Below, one piece after another: positions 22,340-33,917 of a stretch of 64,000 bases of DNA. The stretch spans positions 1 through 64,000 of the forward strand of contig CATKHK010000032.1 of the NCBI GenBank assembly GCA_949751835.1, written 5' to 3'. Position 1 is the first letter of the stretch, and the number at the start of each line of letters is the position of its first letter. The position numbers and the translations under genes are program-made. The notes under the pieces were generated by a model, which did no database searches, was not told where the DNA came from, and was given only the letters and a program-made list of their open reading frames with translations. This DNA is from Blepharisma japonicum. Its lineage: Eukaryota > Ciliophora > Heterotrichea > Heterotrichida > Blepharismidae.

Positions 22340-23600
22340 TCTTTGTCCTCATGACGATTTTTTCAACAAAAGTGAAGGCTTTTTCTTCCTGCTTTGATTT
22401 TATACTGACTAAAGCCTTTTACGATAGCACAAATGTGAGGTTCAATAGCCAAAAATCGGACAGCAAGTATATTGAGAAATACTCTTGAAAACTAATTTTG
22501 TTGTTTCGGCTTCTGTCAGCTGCTCATCAACTTATATGAATGGCTATTCATGGATTTTATATAGAGACTACTCAGGGTGTACGGGCTCAAATGAATTTGG
22601 GTTGGAACTTTTGATTAACTTCAGGTCAACAATAGAGGTATCGATGATGTTATTTGGAGGCAGTTATGGGTATCCCAATGCTTTTACTGTGGGATCAGAT
22701 ACAGAATAGAAATTAGTTGACAGTTTTGCGTCCACATATTTCGACGGAGACGATTATGATTTTACATAGAAGATGTGCCTTTAAGTAATTTTAATTTAGA
22801 TTCCTGGATTTTCCTTGCATTTCACTGGATAGCCACCACTTTTAAAATTTATATTCCAGGCAGAGCTTTGATTAAAAAAACAAAAAGGCAGCAGTATCCT
22901 TATGCTAATCCTACAATGGGAGATATCGAGCTTGGAAACGGGGTGAAAGCAAGGATTTATCAAATTCTTGGATTTAATTCAGCATCAATAAGCGCAGACT
23001 ACAAGGTAATTACTTTATCTGATGGCAGTAGTACCTTACTGCTACTGGCACTTGCTCAGTAACTTGTGCAGACGCCATTTGCCATCCGACTCAAAAATGT
23101 CTTAGCTCAACAAGTGACTATACATCTTGTGATACAATTGGCTGCTTGGTATGTGGAACAAATAGACGTGATAAAGCAACTTACTGCAATTACCCTGCCT
23201 TCTCTTCAAATTGTGCAAAATACTCGTCTTCTACTGTATGCACTCAATGCAGCAAAGGTTATTTCCTCTATGATAAAGATGGACAAATAGCTTGCATCTG
23301 TAATTTTTTATTTAGCTTGTGCTTCAATGCGCTAACGCAATTGTGAAAGACGGAAATACATAAAGAGTCGATTCTATTGGATTTCAAGTCAGTATTGATC
23401 TTCCAAACATCATATTTGAGTTCGCGCATCCTCTCATGTCAGCTTTAATTATGGATACTCTTCAAGCCAAATCGAATCAAGGCACAATAATAGATGCAGT
23501 TAATTGGCACTTAAACCTATGCTCAGCAGGTTCATCTAGCTGCGCAATTTTCATGATAACGTGAGCGAGAGCAAGTGCCAATCGTGATTGACTTCGAATT
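22340..23600 (+). pseudogene. Dead Cys-rich extracellular protein gene
   Basis: The first ~250 codons look like a lectin/laminin-G-type sandwich (CSSTYMNGYSWILYRDYSG, YFDGDDYDFT, NLDSWIFLAFHW). A Cys-rich part follows (CHPTQKC, CVCG-like LVCGTNRRD, CTQCSKGYFLYDKDG). Two Trp positions of the sandwich part read TAG and at least two frame changes are needed to follow it, so it is not functional. The 3' part (VSIDLPNIIFEFAHP, VNWHLNLCSAGSSSC) fades out just before the receptor B stop. The codon pattern and high retained similarity to ordinary ciliate surface proteins suggest recent loss. Confidence 0.65.
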
Positions 23601-23683
23601 TAGTCAACCCGCTTAGAAGGATAACTAATTTTTCTCTTTAATTGCCTTTTAACACATTAAATATTAATTAGAAAAGATATTAT

Positions 23684-26600
23684 TTATATGTCTTCATCAA
23701 TCATATATATTGTGCTTCTTATTGTAAAAGCAAATTTAAATAGGCCATGGATATTTTTACCTTTTTTTCTGTAGAGCAAACTAGGATATTTTTTAAATTG
23801 AAGATAAAATCCAGTTAGAGCAAGCAATAGAAATCCAGCTCCCAAAACAACTAGAAATATTATAGGATTTCCTCCAATTCCTAAATAAAATGTAGACAGT
23901 AAGGCAAGCCAAACAACTGCAATAAGACTTAAAAATTGCCACAAATTGAATCTATCGTAGTTATATGATTTAATCCTTGAAATGATTGTAATATAAGCCA
24001 TCATAAGCATGATAAATGCTACCCCATGGCTAATATCGCTTGATCTTTTTAAAGTTTTTGCTAATACTACAAACACCGTCTGTGCGACTGATTTTATCAT
24101 CAAATAGCCAGGTACTGCTTTCACATGCAAAGATTGCTGCAGCTCCTGTCAAAGCGGTCTAAAAAAAACAGCAAGAGGCTCATAAACTAAAATTGCGACA
24201 AATGAAATAATCGCATATGTCAAATGCTCCCCTTTCCAGCAAAAAGTATAGCAATCTTTAACTAAAAAACTATCTGTGAACTCTTCACCAATAGACTCGT
24301 CACACAAAAACACATCAAGACATATCGATATAAAAGGCATGAAGCAAAGATTCCCGAGCACAGGCATCAAATATTCTGCTATTAAGCCTAAGTTTCTAAA
24401 AATCCACAGCCCATCTCACCTTTCATGCAGTCTCAATAAAACTATCAAACAAAGAATTGTCCATATTGCTATGCAAACTAGTACAATATCAGTAATGATT
24501 CAAAACACCCCATTTTGTAGCTTTATCACGTCTTCTAGTTCAATTGTTGACATGCTACTTAAGTTTGACAGTATTGAACCGAATACTGAAAAATTAGGCC
24601 CCATTGAGGCAAATTGAAAGAACTCTATTGGTATTGTCGCCCCAACAATAAAATCGTCTATTGATATTTCTTTTTTTTCTTCAAGAATTTCTACAGATAT
24701 ACTCCACCATTTTTGCCATATAAAAAAAGTTATGATTGAGGTAATTGCGAGTACTAAAAAGCAGAACCCAAACATGAGCACTCTTCCCTTAGTAAACGTT
24801 TGAATATCTCTTTCAGGAAATGGACATTTACCATTTATATTCCGGATGTCGCTTGGCTTCACTGAGGAGCCATCTGGGTAAATTAAAGGATTTGTAATGG
24901 ATAATATTTGTGTACTGTATGGCTCTAGGTAGCCTACTGAATAAATTTGTGAGGTGCCGTTAGAAATAAGCTTAACAGCTTCAATGGGGAATAGTTGAAA
25001 AACTCTGTCATTGCCTTCTGGATCAATAGAAATAGGGCCAGAACATCCATTGGATTTTGTAACTCTTATTGTATGCATCAGCTTATGAGGATCAGTGTAA
25101 TCTTGGCCTCTATTTATCATATAATCTAAAGCAGATGCAATAATATAGACTCCATCAAAATATGAACAAGAATCAGAATTTGGGATAATATTATATTTTT
25201 CCAAATACTGGCTATACACAACCTGCCCTATTTTTCCAACCCAAACAGGAAAAGCCACTCTTGTCATAGAAACTCCGATTTCTAATCTTTTATTTGCAAA
25301 TCCATCATTGTCAGAAATAACATCCAATGGATCTCACGTTCCTTCAAAAACATATAAATCTCCTTTTCTTAATCCTAAATCATATAGTGATTCTAGCACA
25401 TAATTGCACATAGGACACTGCAAAACCATAATCAATAGCCTTGCTTTAGAATTTACGATCCCTTCAAATGTGCTTTTATAGCTTTTAATGGCTTCTCTAT
25501 CAAGATCTGGTGGGATTGCCCTTGTATTTTCTGCATTAATCAGCTCAATCCCTATATTTTCTGCAGCTGTCTTCATTAAACTGTAAGCTCAGAACCCTCA
25601 AGGGCCACTTTCATAAATAATTGCAGCTTTTCTCCACCCCATAGCTCTCAAAAATAAGATGCAGACGTTAAAACCTACAGGTGTAATTAATCGGACGTAC
25701 ATAGGATAATCTTTCTTTGAACTCAATAAAGGGCTTCCGTTTACAGATCCTACAGATGGAACTGTTATATTGATTTCCTTAAAAAATAACAATGACCCAA
25801 TGGTTACAGAAGAGCCATAAGCTGTTAAATGGGCAAGCCCCAGATTGTCTATATCTTTTGAAAAGCAGGATTTAAGATAGGATTCATCATAAATTGTAAC
25901 TCCACAGTCAAAGTTAAACATTTTTAACTGAAAATGTGATAAAATATCGTGGCCTTCGTTAATTTGATCAACACATATATTGGATCCGTATGAACTTTGC
26001 AAGCCTGCATATGTATTTGCTGAACCAGGATTAGTTATCCCTGCGTTTATGCTTATAGGTAAAATCTTTTTACTGGACTTAGGGATTGTACTTGATTGAC
26101 CTAAAAAGGTAAGGTCACCAAAGATGGTCAAATTTCTATTAAAAATTGAACCAACTATAATCCTTTCTCCAAATCGTATATTTACTATTGAAAAATTAGG
26201 AGGGCTATAATTGTTTGGCATTTTTGAATCTAATATTGATTTAATGTCCCTGGCGTCTTCTAATGATAGTATACTAAATATAAGCTCTGCCAATGAAGTT
26301 TTTAAATAATCTACTATTGAAATATCATGCTCATGGCCGATTTCTGTAATTATTATAGTTCCATCTAGGCTGCAACCATATCCACTTACTTGATTCATCA
26401 CAACTCCACTTCCAGTTGTCAATAATTTTGCGTTTTTTAACGATTTTTGTAATTCTTTTGATTCTTCATTTGTAGTGAAGAGATAGTAAAATGCGATTCC
26501 AGCTCTAACGACAACTCCATTGACTAAATATTTAATATCGGTCAATGATGCTATGGTAAAATAGTCAAAATAAGCTGAATAATTTAAAAAATCAGCTTTC

Positions 26601-27061
26601 TGGTAGGACTTGCCCTTGTCCATAAAAACTGCTCCTTGATCTCAATTAAGATAACTTAATAAAGAAAAAAACGCGGAAATTTCTGATGAAGGTGAAGGAG
26701 AGAGCGAATAGGTTGATGGATTAAGGTATTTGGAGGTAGATTGATAAACTATATGGAATAAGAAAAAATCGCTGCAGTATTGCGAAATTGATTCTTGGAT
26801 AATGAGATTTGTTGAGAGATCTAATAGCAGTAAAGACTTTGGATGCTGTAAAATGCAATTTTTAAGAGTTGAGAAGTCACAAATGTGTAATTCCACTGAG
26901 GAGTTAAAGTTTTGAAATATATCAGATACAAGGATTTCATATGGAAATTTTTCTGTATATTCATTTGAGTTTTCGAAATGTACCACGATAATTTCTAAAG
27001 AATGACACAATTTAAAAAGCCCAGCCCATAGAGTGAATATCCGAATGATTAAGTAAGACAT
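23684..27061 (-). CDS. Receptor paralogue B (Venus-flytrap ectodomain, multi-pass)
   Basis: A 1125-residue intron-free frame with the same plan as copy A: leader peptide (residues 1-22), weak first flytrap-like domain, second ANF-type domain (SINAGITNPGS, PMYVRLITP, FLRAMGWRKAAIIYES, CSYFDGVYIIASALDYM), then about nine membrane helices with CFMPFISICLDVFLC. TGA serves as Trp at several positions that are TGA in the other copies too. The end differs from A (FTIRSTIYMIDEDI). It is transcribed in the same direction as A, C and D. Divergence from A is clear but the domain order and length are the same, so I read it as an intact functional paralogue. Confidence 0.85.
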
Positions 27062-27954
27062 TTATAAATTCATAAAAAAACAATTAAAATTAAAAATCAG
27101 TTCTTTTATCAGTATATCTCAAAAAATAATCCAATTTAAATTTTTTATATAATTAAACAATTCACCAGTATAAATAATATTAATTATTTCTTTTTGGCTG
27201 GAAAATAGTTATTAAGAGCGACAAACAAAAGATATTTAATTTTAATTTTAACAATAATATTTATTATTAACAATCTTATTTAGCTCATAAATAATTAAAT
27301 TGCTGGAAAGATAGATTTTTACATATGCATTAATTTTTATATACATGCTATAAAATTAATGTAAAATATAATTTGCATAAACGCTAAATAAAATAGCAGC
27401 GCATGCATATATAGATTTAATAAAGAGACTGTTGGCTTGCTATGATCAAGTCAGTGAAGTTATCATGATAGGAGAAGCTCAATTCTTATTTATTTTTGCG
27501 CTAATAAGTCTTCATAAATAATTAAATTTTTTATAGTCATTGCATACATAAAATAATTTAACACCATTCTCTAAAATAATTATGTTAAAATAAATTTAAA
27601 AATTAAAAGGTGAATTTTAATCTATTATAATGCTACCTAAGATTGAATTTTAAAATTAATTCATATTAACATAAATTATTTCAGCAAACTAAAAGCAAGA
27701 ATTACTCTCACTAATTAGATGAAAAAATTGCCATAAACTTTCATTTTGCTAAGGCTACAGAATCATAGATTACTAATGTGAAATGTTTCTATTTTATTGC
27801 TGCAGTTATTTATTTTTGCAATTTTTTTATAATTTACCCTCAATATTTATAATTTTAGTTTATGTAGTAAATTGTAAAACAAAAGAGATCTGCTTTATTT
27901 CATCTAGAATCTATTTTGAAACATTTTAAATATTTTTTTTCAATTTTCATCTAT
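27062..27954. other. AT-rich gap, nothing recognised
   Basis: Upstream of receptor B. Very AT-rich with no frame that keeps coding character. It must include the promoter of receptor B next to 27062. Confidence 0.4.
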
Positions 27955-27959
27955 TTTCT

Positions 27960-28211
27960 TTAGGAAAGCACTCTAGGAAGTGGACACTTTCTCACGCCAA
28001 TACTTGCAAACTATTAGATTGATTTAAAAAGTAATGTAGAAATTCCTTCACGATTTGGAATCCGGAGCACTCCAATGCTGAATGAGGAATTGGAAGCTTT
28101 CATTGCGTATTTATTTGAGTTTTCTAATTGTATAACGATAATTTCTATAGAATGGCAAATCTTGAAAAATTGAGCTCATAATATGATAGTCATAATCATT
28201 AAGCAGGATAT
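27960..28211 (-). pseudogene. 5'-end scrap of a fifth receptor paralogue
   Basis: The minus strand from 28211 follows the start of receptor B: the segment around gaaattatcgt, then gaaaactcaaat is nearly identical, and a later part keeps the NSL.VL pattern where the receptors read NSLILLDFS. The ATG is lost and the frame is broken. Only the leader and about 60-70 further codons can be traced, then similarity ends. It lies just downstream of the stop of receptor C, so a complete extra copy probably once stood between B and C. Confidence 0.6.
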
Positions 28212-28334
28212 TTATATATTAAAAAACTAAGCATTCAAGGGCTTTCATATTACCTTATTACTCGAAGAAGTGCAAAAATTATTTAATTAATTTGAAAATT
28301 ATCGTGGCATTATATATAAACAGTTAAACTTATT

Positions 28335-31300
28335 TTATTCATTTATCCAATATACTGATGCTCTGAAAGTGAATGCAAATCTAAATAATCCGCGCAAATT
28401 TTTGCCTGGTCTCCGATAAAGTAGGCTCGGATATTTTTTAAATTGTAAATAAAGCCCTGAAAGAGAAAGCACTGATCATCCAATACATAAAATAACAAGG
28501 TAGGGTATATTATTCCCACCAATACCTAAATAAAAGGTAGAGATTAAGGCAAGCCAAACCACTCCAATTAAGCTTAAAAACTGCCATAAATTGAATCTTC
28601 CATAATTATATGACCTAATCCTGAATACAATTGCAATATAAATCATCATCACAATGATAAATACTACTCCATGGCTAATATCATTTGACCTTTTAAGTGT
28701 CTTAGCTAAGACAATAAATAATGTTTGCACTACAGATTTTATCATTAAATAGCTCGGAACAGTTTCAACATGCAAGTCTGGCTGCAAAAATTGCCAAAGA
28801 GGTCTATGATACACTGCAAGAGGTTCATAAACTAAAATGGCAATAAATGAAATAATAGCATAAACTAAATGAGTATCTTTTCAGCAAAAGGTATGGCAAT
28901 CTTTAACAACAAAACTGTCTGTAAAGTTATCACCAATGGACTCATCGCATACAAAAATATTAAGACAGACTGATATAAAAGGCATAAAACAAAGATTTCC
29001 TAGTATAGGCATCAAATTCTCCGCAACCCAAGCTAAATTACTAAAAATTCAAGAATTTTCTCATCTTTCAGAAAGCCTCAATAAGACTACTGCACAAAGA
29101 ATGCCTCACACACCAATACAAACTAGCACAGCATCAGCAATAATCCAAAACACGTCATTTGTCATATTTATTACATCATCTAGTTCAATGTTTGATAAAC
29201 TGCATAAATCATAGAGAATAGAGCTTAATGCAGAAAACTTCGGCCCCATTGTTGCGAATTGTAAAAATTCTATAGGTATTGTGACTGCTACAATTAAATC
29301 GCCTATAGACATTTCTTGCTTTTCTTCGAAAATCGCTGTAGGAACATTCCATCATCTATTCCATATATAATATGTTGAGACAGAAGTAATAATAAAAACA
29401 AAAAAACTAAGCCCAAATAATAATTCTCTTCCTTTAACGAAGGTGCCCTTATCTCTGGAAGGGAAAGGGCATTTATCGGTTAAATCTCTTATATCGCTTG
29501 GTTTAATTGATGTTCCATTAGCATAAATTAATGGATTTACAATAGATAGCATTTTTGAGCTGAAAGGCATTAAATTTCCAACTCAATAAATATCTGTGTT
29601 TCCTGTGTCATCTACCTTAAGGGCTTCTATTCGGTATATTTCATAAATCCTATCATTGCTATCAGGATTAATTGAGACAGGACCTGTGCATCCGACATAT
29701 TTTGTCTGTCTTATTATTGACATCAATTTATATGGATCTGTATAATCTATTCCTCTGTTTATCATATAATCTAAAGCATTAGCAATCATTAAAGCGCTAT
29801 CATAATATGAGCATGTGAAATCATTAGTCGTGCTATTTCTTTCTAAAATTCACTTTAAAGCATCCTGACCTACTTGTCCTTCCCATTTTGGTACGTTGAT
29901 TCTAGTCATAGCTACCCCAATTTCTAATCTTTTATATAAATAAGTGTCGTTGTTCGAAATATAAAAAATAGGATTAAGAGTTCCTGTAAACACATACAAA
30001 TCACCTTTTCTTAGCCCTAAGTCATATAAATATTCCAAAACATAATTGCACATAGGGCATTGAATGAACATAATTAATAGCCTTGCGCTTGAATCAATAA
30101 CTCCTTGAAGGGCGGATTTTGCATCTTTAATGTCTTTTCTTTCAAGATTTTCTGGTATAATTCTTAAATTTTCTGAATTAAGTAGCTTGATTCCTAAACT
30201 ATCAGCAGAAACTTTTATTAAATTATATGAAGAAACTCCTCATGCGCTGCTTTCATATATAATAGCGGCATTTTTTCACCCCATAGCTCTCAAAAATACT
30301 ATATCAATGTGCAAAAAAAAAGGCGTTAATAATCTGACATACATGGGGAATCTTTCTTTAGAAGTTAATGCAGGACTTCCGTTGACAGATCCTATAGTAG
30401 GAATAACTATATTTGAATTTTTGAAAAAATTGTATGTACCAATTGCAACTGAAGAGCCACCTGGCATTAGATGTGCAAGGCCTAAATGGTTAATATCTTT
30501 ATTATAGCATGCTTCTAGATAAATCTCATCGTAAACATTAGCTCCACAGTCAAAATTAGACATACTAATATGGAAATTATGTAAAATGTCATGCCCTTGA
30601 TTAATTTTATCTATTGAGGCAAAAGCACCAAGTGAGTCAATATCTGCTGCATCATTGTCAGAGCCATCTGGGTTTGTGAATCCTGGATTTATGCTTATTG
30701 GCAACACTTTTTTATTAGATTTAGGAATATTGCTTGAGTTTCCTAAAAAAGTTATTTTTCCTGATATAACTAAATTTTCATTCGCTATTGACCCAACAAT
30801 AACCCTTTGGCCATTTTGTATATTTACAATAGAAAATTCAGGAGAATGATAATGCTTTTGCAATTTTGAGTCAATCAATACTTTGGCATCTTTTGAATTT
30901 TCAGCTTCTAATACTAATGAAATAATTTCTATGATTGTAGATTTTAAATATTCTTGTGATGAAGTATCATATTCATGGCCTTTTTCTGTAATTATCAAGG
31001 CTCCATCAATATCACAGCCATATCCACTTTCTTGATCTAAAACGATTGCACTTCCACTTGTTAACAGTTTTGCATTTTTTAAGGAGATAAGCAAATTTTT
31101 TGATTGAAAAGTGCTGGTAAAAAAATAATAAAGTGTAGCTCCAGTCCTCGCTATAACTCCGCCAATAAAGCTATTTGTATCTGTCTTGGATGCAATGGTA
31201 TAACAATCAAGCTCAGATAAATATTTTGAAATTTCACCTTTAAAAGCCTGGTTATCTTCGTTTAAAAAGACAGTACCTTGGTTTCAATTAAAATATCTCA

Positions 31301-31697
31301 ATAATGAAAAAAAGGCACTCAAATAATCAGAAAATGAAGAAGTCAATGAGTAACTTCATTTTTCGGGATATCTGAAATTATTCTGATATACTAAATGTAT
31401 TAAAAAAAAATTCTGGCATATTTGAGAGAGCGAATTTTGGATTAATAGATCTTTTGAGAAATCAAGTAGTATTAAAGAGTTTGGATATTGAGAAATGCAA
31501 GATAAAATAGAAGAAAAGTTGCACTTGTGTCATTCTACTGAGGAATTGAAAGTTGTTAGGATTTCAGGTGAGGGAAATTCGCTTCAAAGAGGTTGTTGGG
31601 AATCATTTGGATAGTCCACCACAATGGTCTCTAATGAGCTGCAGAATTCAAAGGCTATAATAAACAAGAAAGCTGTTTTAACGGTTGATAAAACCAT
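28335..31697 (-). CDS. Receptor paralogue C (Venus-flytrap ectodomain, multi-pass)
   Basis: 1120 residues, no intron, at least ten TGA-Trp codons. The second flytrap domain reads SINPGFTNPDGSD, GGSSVAIGTYNFF, PMYVRLLTPFF, FLRAMGWKNAAIIYES, and a C-terminal lobe with CTGPVSINPDSNDR. The membrane part has about nine helices (IFVKGRELLFG start, CFMPFISICLNIFVC, YEPLAVYHRPLW). The copy is much closer to D than to A or B, with long runs of identical residues, so C and D come from the most recent duplication. Their upstream DNA is also related. The copy is complete with normal start and TAA stop. Confidence 0.87.
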
Positions 31698-32337
31698 TTA
31701 TAATTGTTGACATCCAGATGAAAATTAACAATTTAAATAAAAAAGAATATATGCAAAATATATTGTTGAAAATTTGCGCTAAATCCAAGATGTAAGTTTA
31801 TTTAAGAGTAGGGAATCAAATATAAGCTTTAAGAATTATTTATCAATTATCCATTAAGATTAAAAAATATTAATATAATTTCTCAATAAATTCTGCCAAC
31901 TAATTTACTAAATGTCATCAATTATTTCTTAAAGCTTTGAACAAAATACAAAAATTATAATACGAGCAAATGGGTTTACAATTTCAACCTTTATAATTAT
32001 TATTTTTATTGGGAATATTGCTGCCTTTTAAGAAAAGCAATTTTTACTCTTAAAATAGGGAAAAAGATGAAAGTCAAATGCAATTTAGATACAAAGCAAT
32101 TAAAACTATTACTTAAAATTTGAATTTTGGCAGTTCTTAAAACATCTCGGAGATAAGATCAACTTCTCTAAAGGATAAATCTGCACAGTTATTCGGTGTT
32201 AATTGCAAAAATGGAATCTCGATTGATGAAAATGTTAAAAAAAAAACTCTTAGTTTTTAAAAAATTTCAAATACTTCGATTTATGATTTATGCCAGGAAT
32301 TAAATATTGCCTATTTTTTCATTTAGAATTAATTTTT

Positions 32338-32562
32338 CTATCTTTTAACAGTCACATTGAGAAGAAACGAAAGATTAAAAAAATGTATATTTTCCTAGGC
32401 AATTTGGCTGAGCACAAAGCCAAGTTTAATTGGTAATTTATTTAGCTCAAGTTATTTGCCACAATGGCTCAGGTGCTTGAGCCTGCAGCGCTTGTTTTAA
32501 ATTCCAACCGCTTTAGCTATTACTAAACTAAAATCGATATAGCTTAAGGAGAGTCAATAACA
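32338..32562. repeat. Duplicated block upstream of receptor C
   Basis: Matches 37731-37943 over its whole length (shared cacattgag, gctgagc.caaagccaa, cctgcagc, gagccaataac-type words). Both blocks lie 450-640 bp upstream of a receptor start, so they were copied with the gene. On the minus strand both can be read as ANxLS..N.. NLAL.SAKL, a dead conserved peptide. Confidence 0.65.
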
Positions 32563-32704
32563 AAGCTGATATATCAATTTATGAATTTTAATTAAACAGC
32601 TTCAAAATATAATTAAAATATAATGAGTAAATTGCTGAGTTTTTAAAATAAATATATCAGCAAAATTGATAATCAAGAATTCATGCATAAAAATTGTAAA
32701 GACA

Positions 32705-33490
32705 ACCTTATTTCCTCAACAACATCTTCAGGCAACTGCCCAAAGTGATAAAACTGGCGAAAAGGGGTCGGTTTTGTATATGTTGAGCTAGGTTTTAAAT
32801 GGACTCATGGAGTGAATCCTTGAGATATTCAAGGTTTTAACACTGGAATAATGATTTGAAATGACAAGACCAAAAACAGTCACGATTTAGATGATAAGTC
32901 ACTTGAGTGTGAATCGATAAGTAGCATACCACTGAGAAACTGAGAATTCTCCAAAATGGTTGGTCCTCAGGCTTCAGGAATCATGAAGTTAAGATCAGTT
33001 GTGTAAATCCCTGTTTTGCAGCTATAAGTAGAGCGCCTGCAGGGTCCCTTGGAAACAAAAGTGTCTATAGATAGAATCCTAGCCTTTTCAAGTGTGAATG
33101 GCTTAATCTAATAAAGAATAAAAGAGAATAACTCAATTTTGAACTTAGATGCGTCTCAATGTCCAATAGAATCTAGATTGCAAGAAATTTAGCCTTAACT
33201 GATTATCTCAATAGTCAACATTTAAAGCAAGCTGCTGGAGAGCAGAAGTGCATGATCATAGTAAATGTAATAGCCAGGATTGCATTAAGAGCATAGAGTA
33301 GATGGCAAGCTTTTTTTTATTTGAAAGGAAGGCTAAGTAATTGTAGTAATTTGCAGCAGGATGTCCAAAAGTTGCAAATACCAAACAACCAGCTCAATTA
33401 GGCAAAGGATAAGAATCGATTGCTGTTTTGGCATCGGTGCTTGTCCTGGTCGCGCTTTGCACAGTTATAAGATGAGTTTTAAATTTAAAT
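32705..33490. pseudogene. Decayed coding patch, strand uncertain
   Basis: G+C content rises and frames keep coding character. On the minus strand 33150-33487 is open for over 100 codons with TGA as Trp (PNWAGCLVFATFGHPAANYY), and an overlapping frame shows CNPGYYIYYDH after CS, like the Cys-rich part of the dead gene at 22.3-23.6 kb. On the plus strand 32730-33115 another frame is nearly open (FKWTHGVNPWDIQGFNTG). Each has stops or lacks a start. I cannot decide which strand was coding. Confidence 0.35.
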
Positions 33491-33917
33491 TCTTTATGAT
33501 ATGGCCTGCTGATTCATAGATAACATTAATAGGCTATTTCAAGATGACAATTTGGCAGCGAGAACTGAATTTTACAATTTCAGTTATACATCAATTTAGA
33601 ACGACCATCCCCCTCTAAAGCCGATTTATCATAGGTTTACTGATCAAATAATTCATTGATGGAAAAATATTTAGAAATTTTAAGAAATGCTATTAAAGAA
33701 TCATATATAACAATTATTGTTTTTTGAATATAAATAATTGTTATTCCTAATTAAAAATATTAACAAATCGCAACCTTGATCGATATGATGATCAGTTTGA
33801 TTAAGGATGGAGAGATTATTAATTTAATTCATTTATAATGTAATTGCTCGAATAACTATATTTTAATAAAATATTAATCAATCAAGAGAAAAATATTTAT
33901 AAATAATTAAAGTTATT

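Larger units (their letters stand above)
31698..33917. other. Relic-rich gap between receptors C and D
   Basis: 2.2 kb. Its first ~870 bp resemble the DNA upstream of receptor D (block listed at 32338-32562). The second half carries a decayed coding patch (32705-33490). The remaining ~400 bp before the receptor D stop are plain AT-rich. Confidence 0.5.

Noticed and set aside
23066-23290. Open frame of 74 codons in the dead surface gene
   Set aside because: It is out of frame with the Cys-rich reading (TQCSKGYF) and has no family character.
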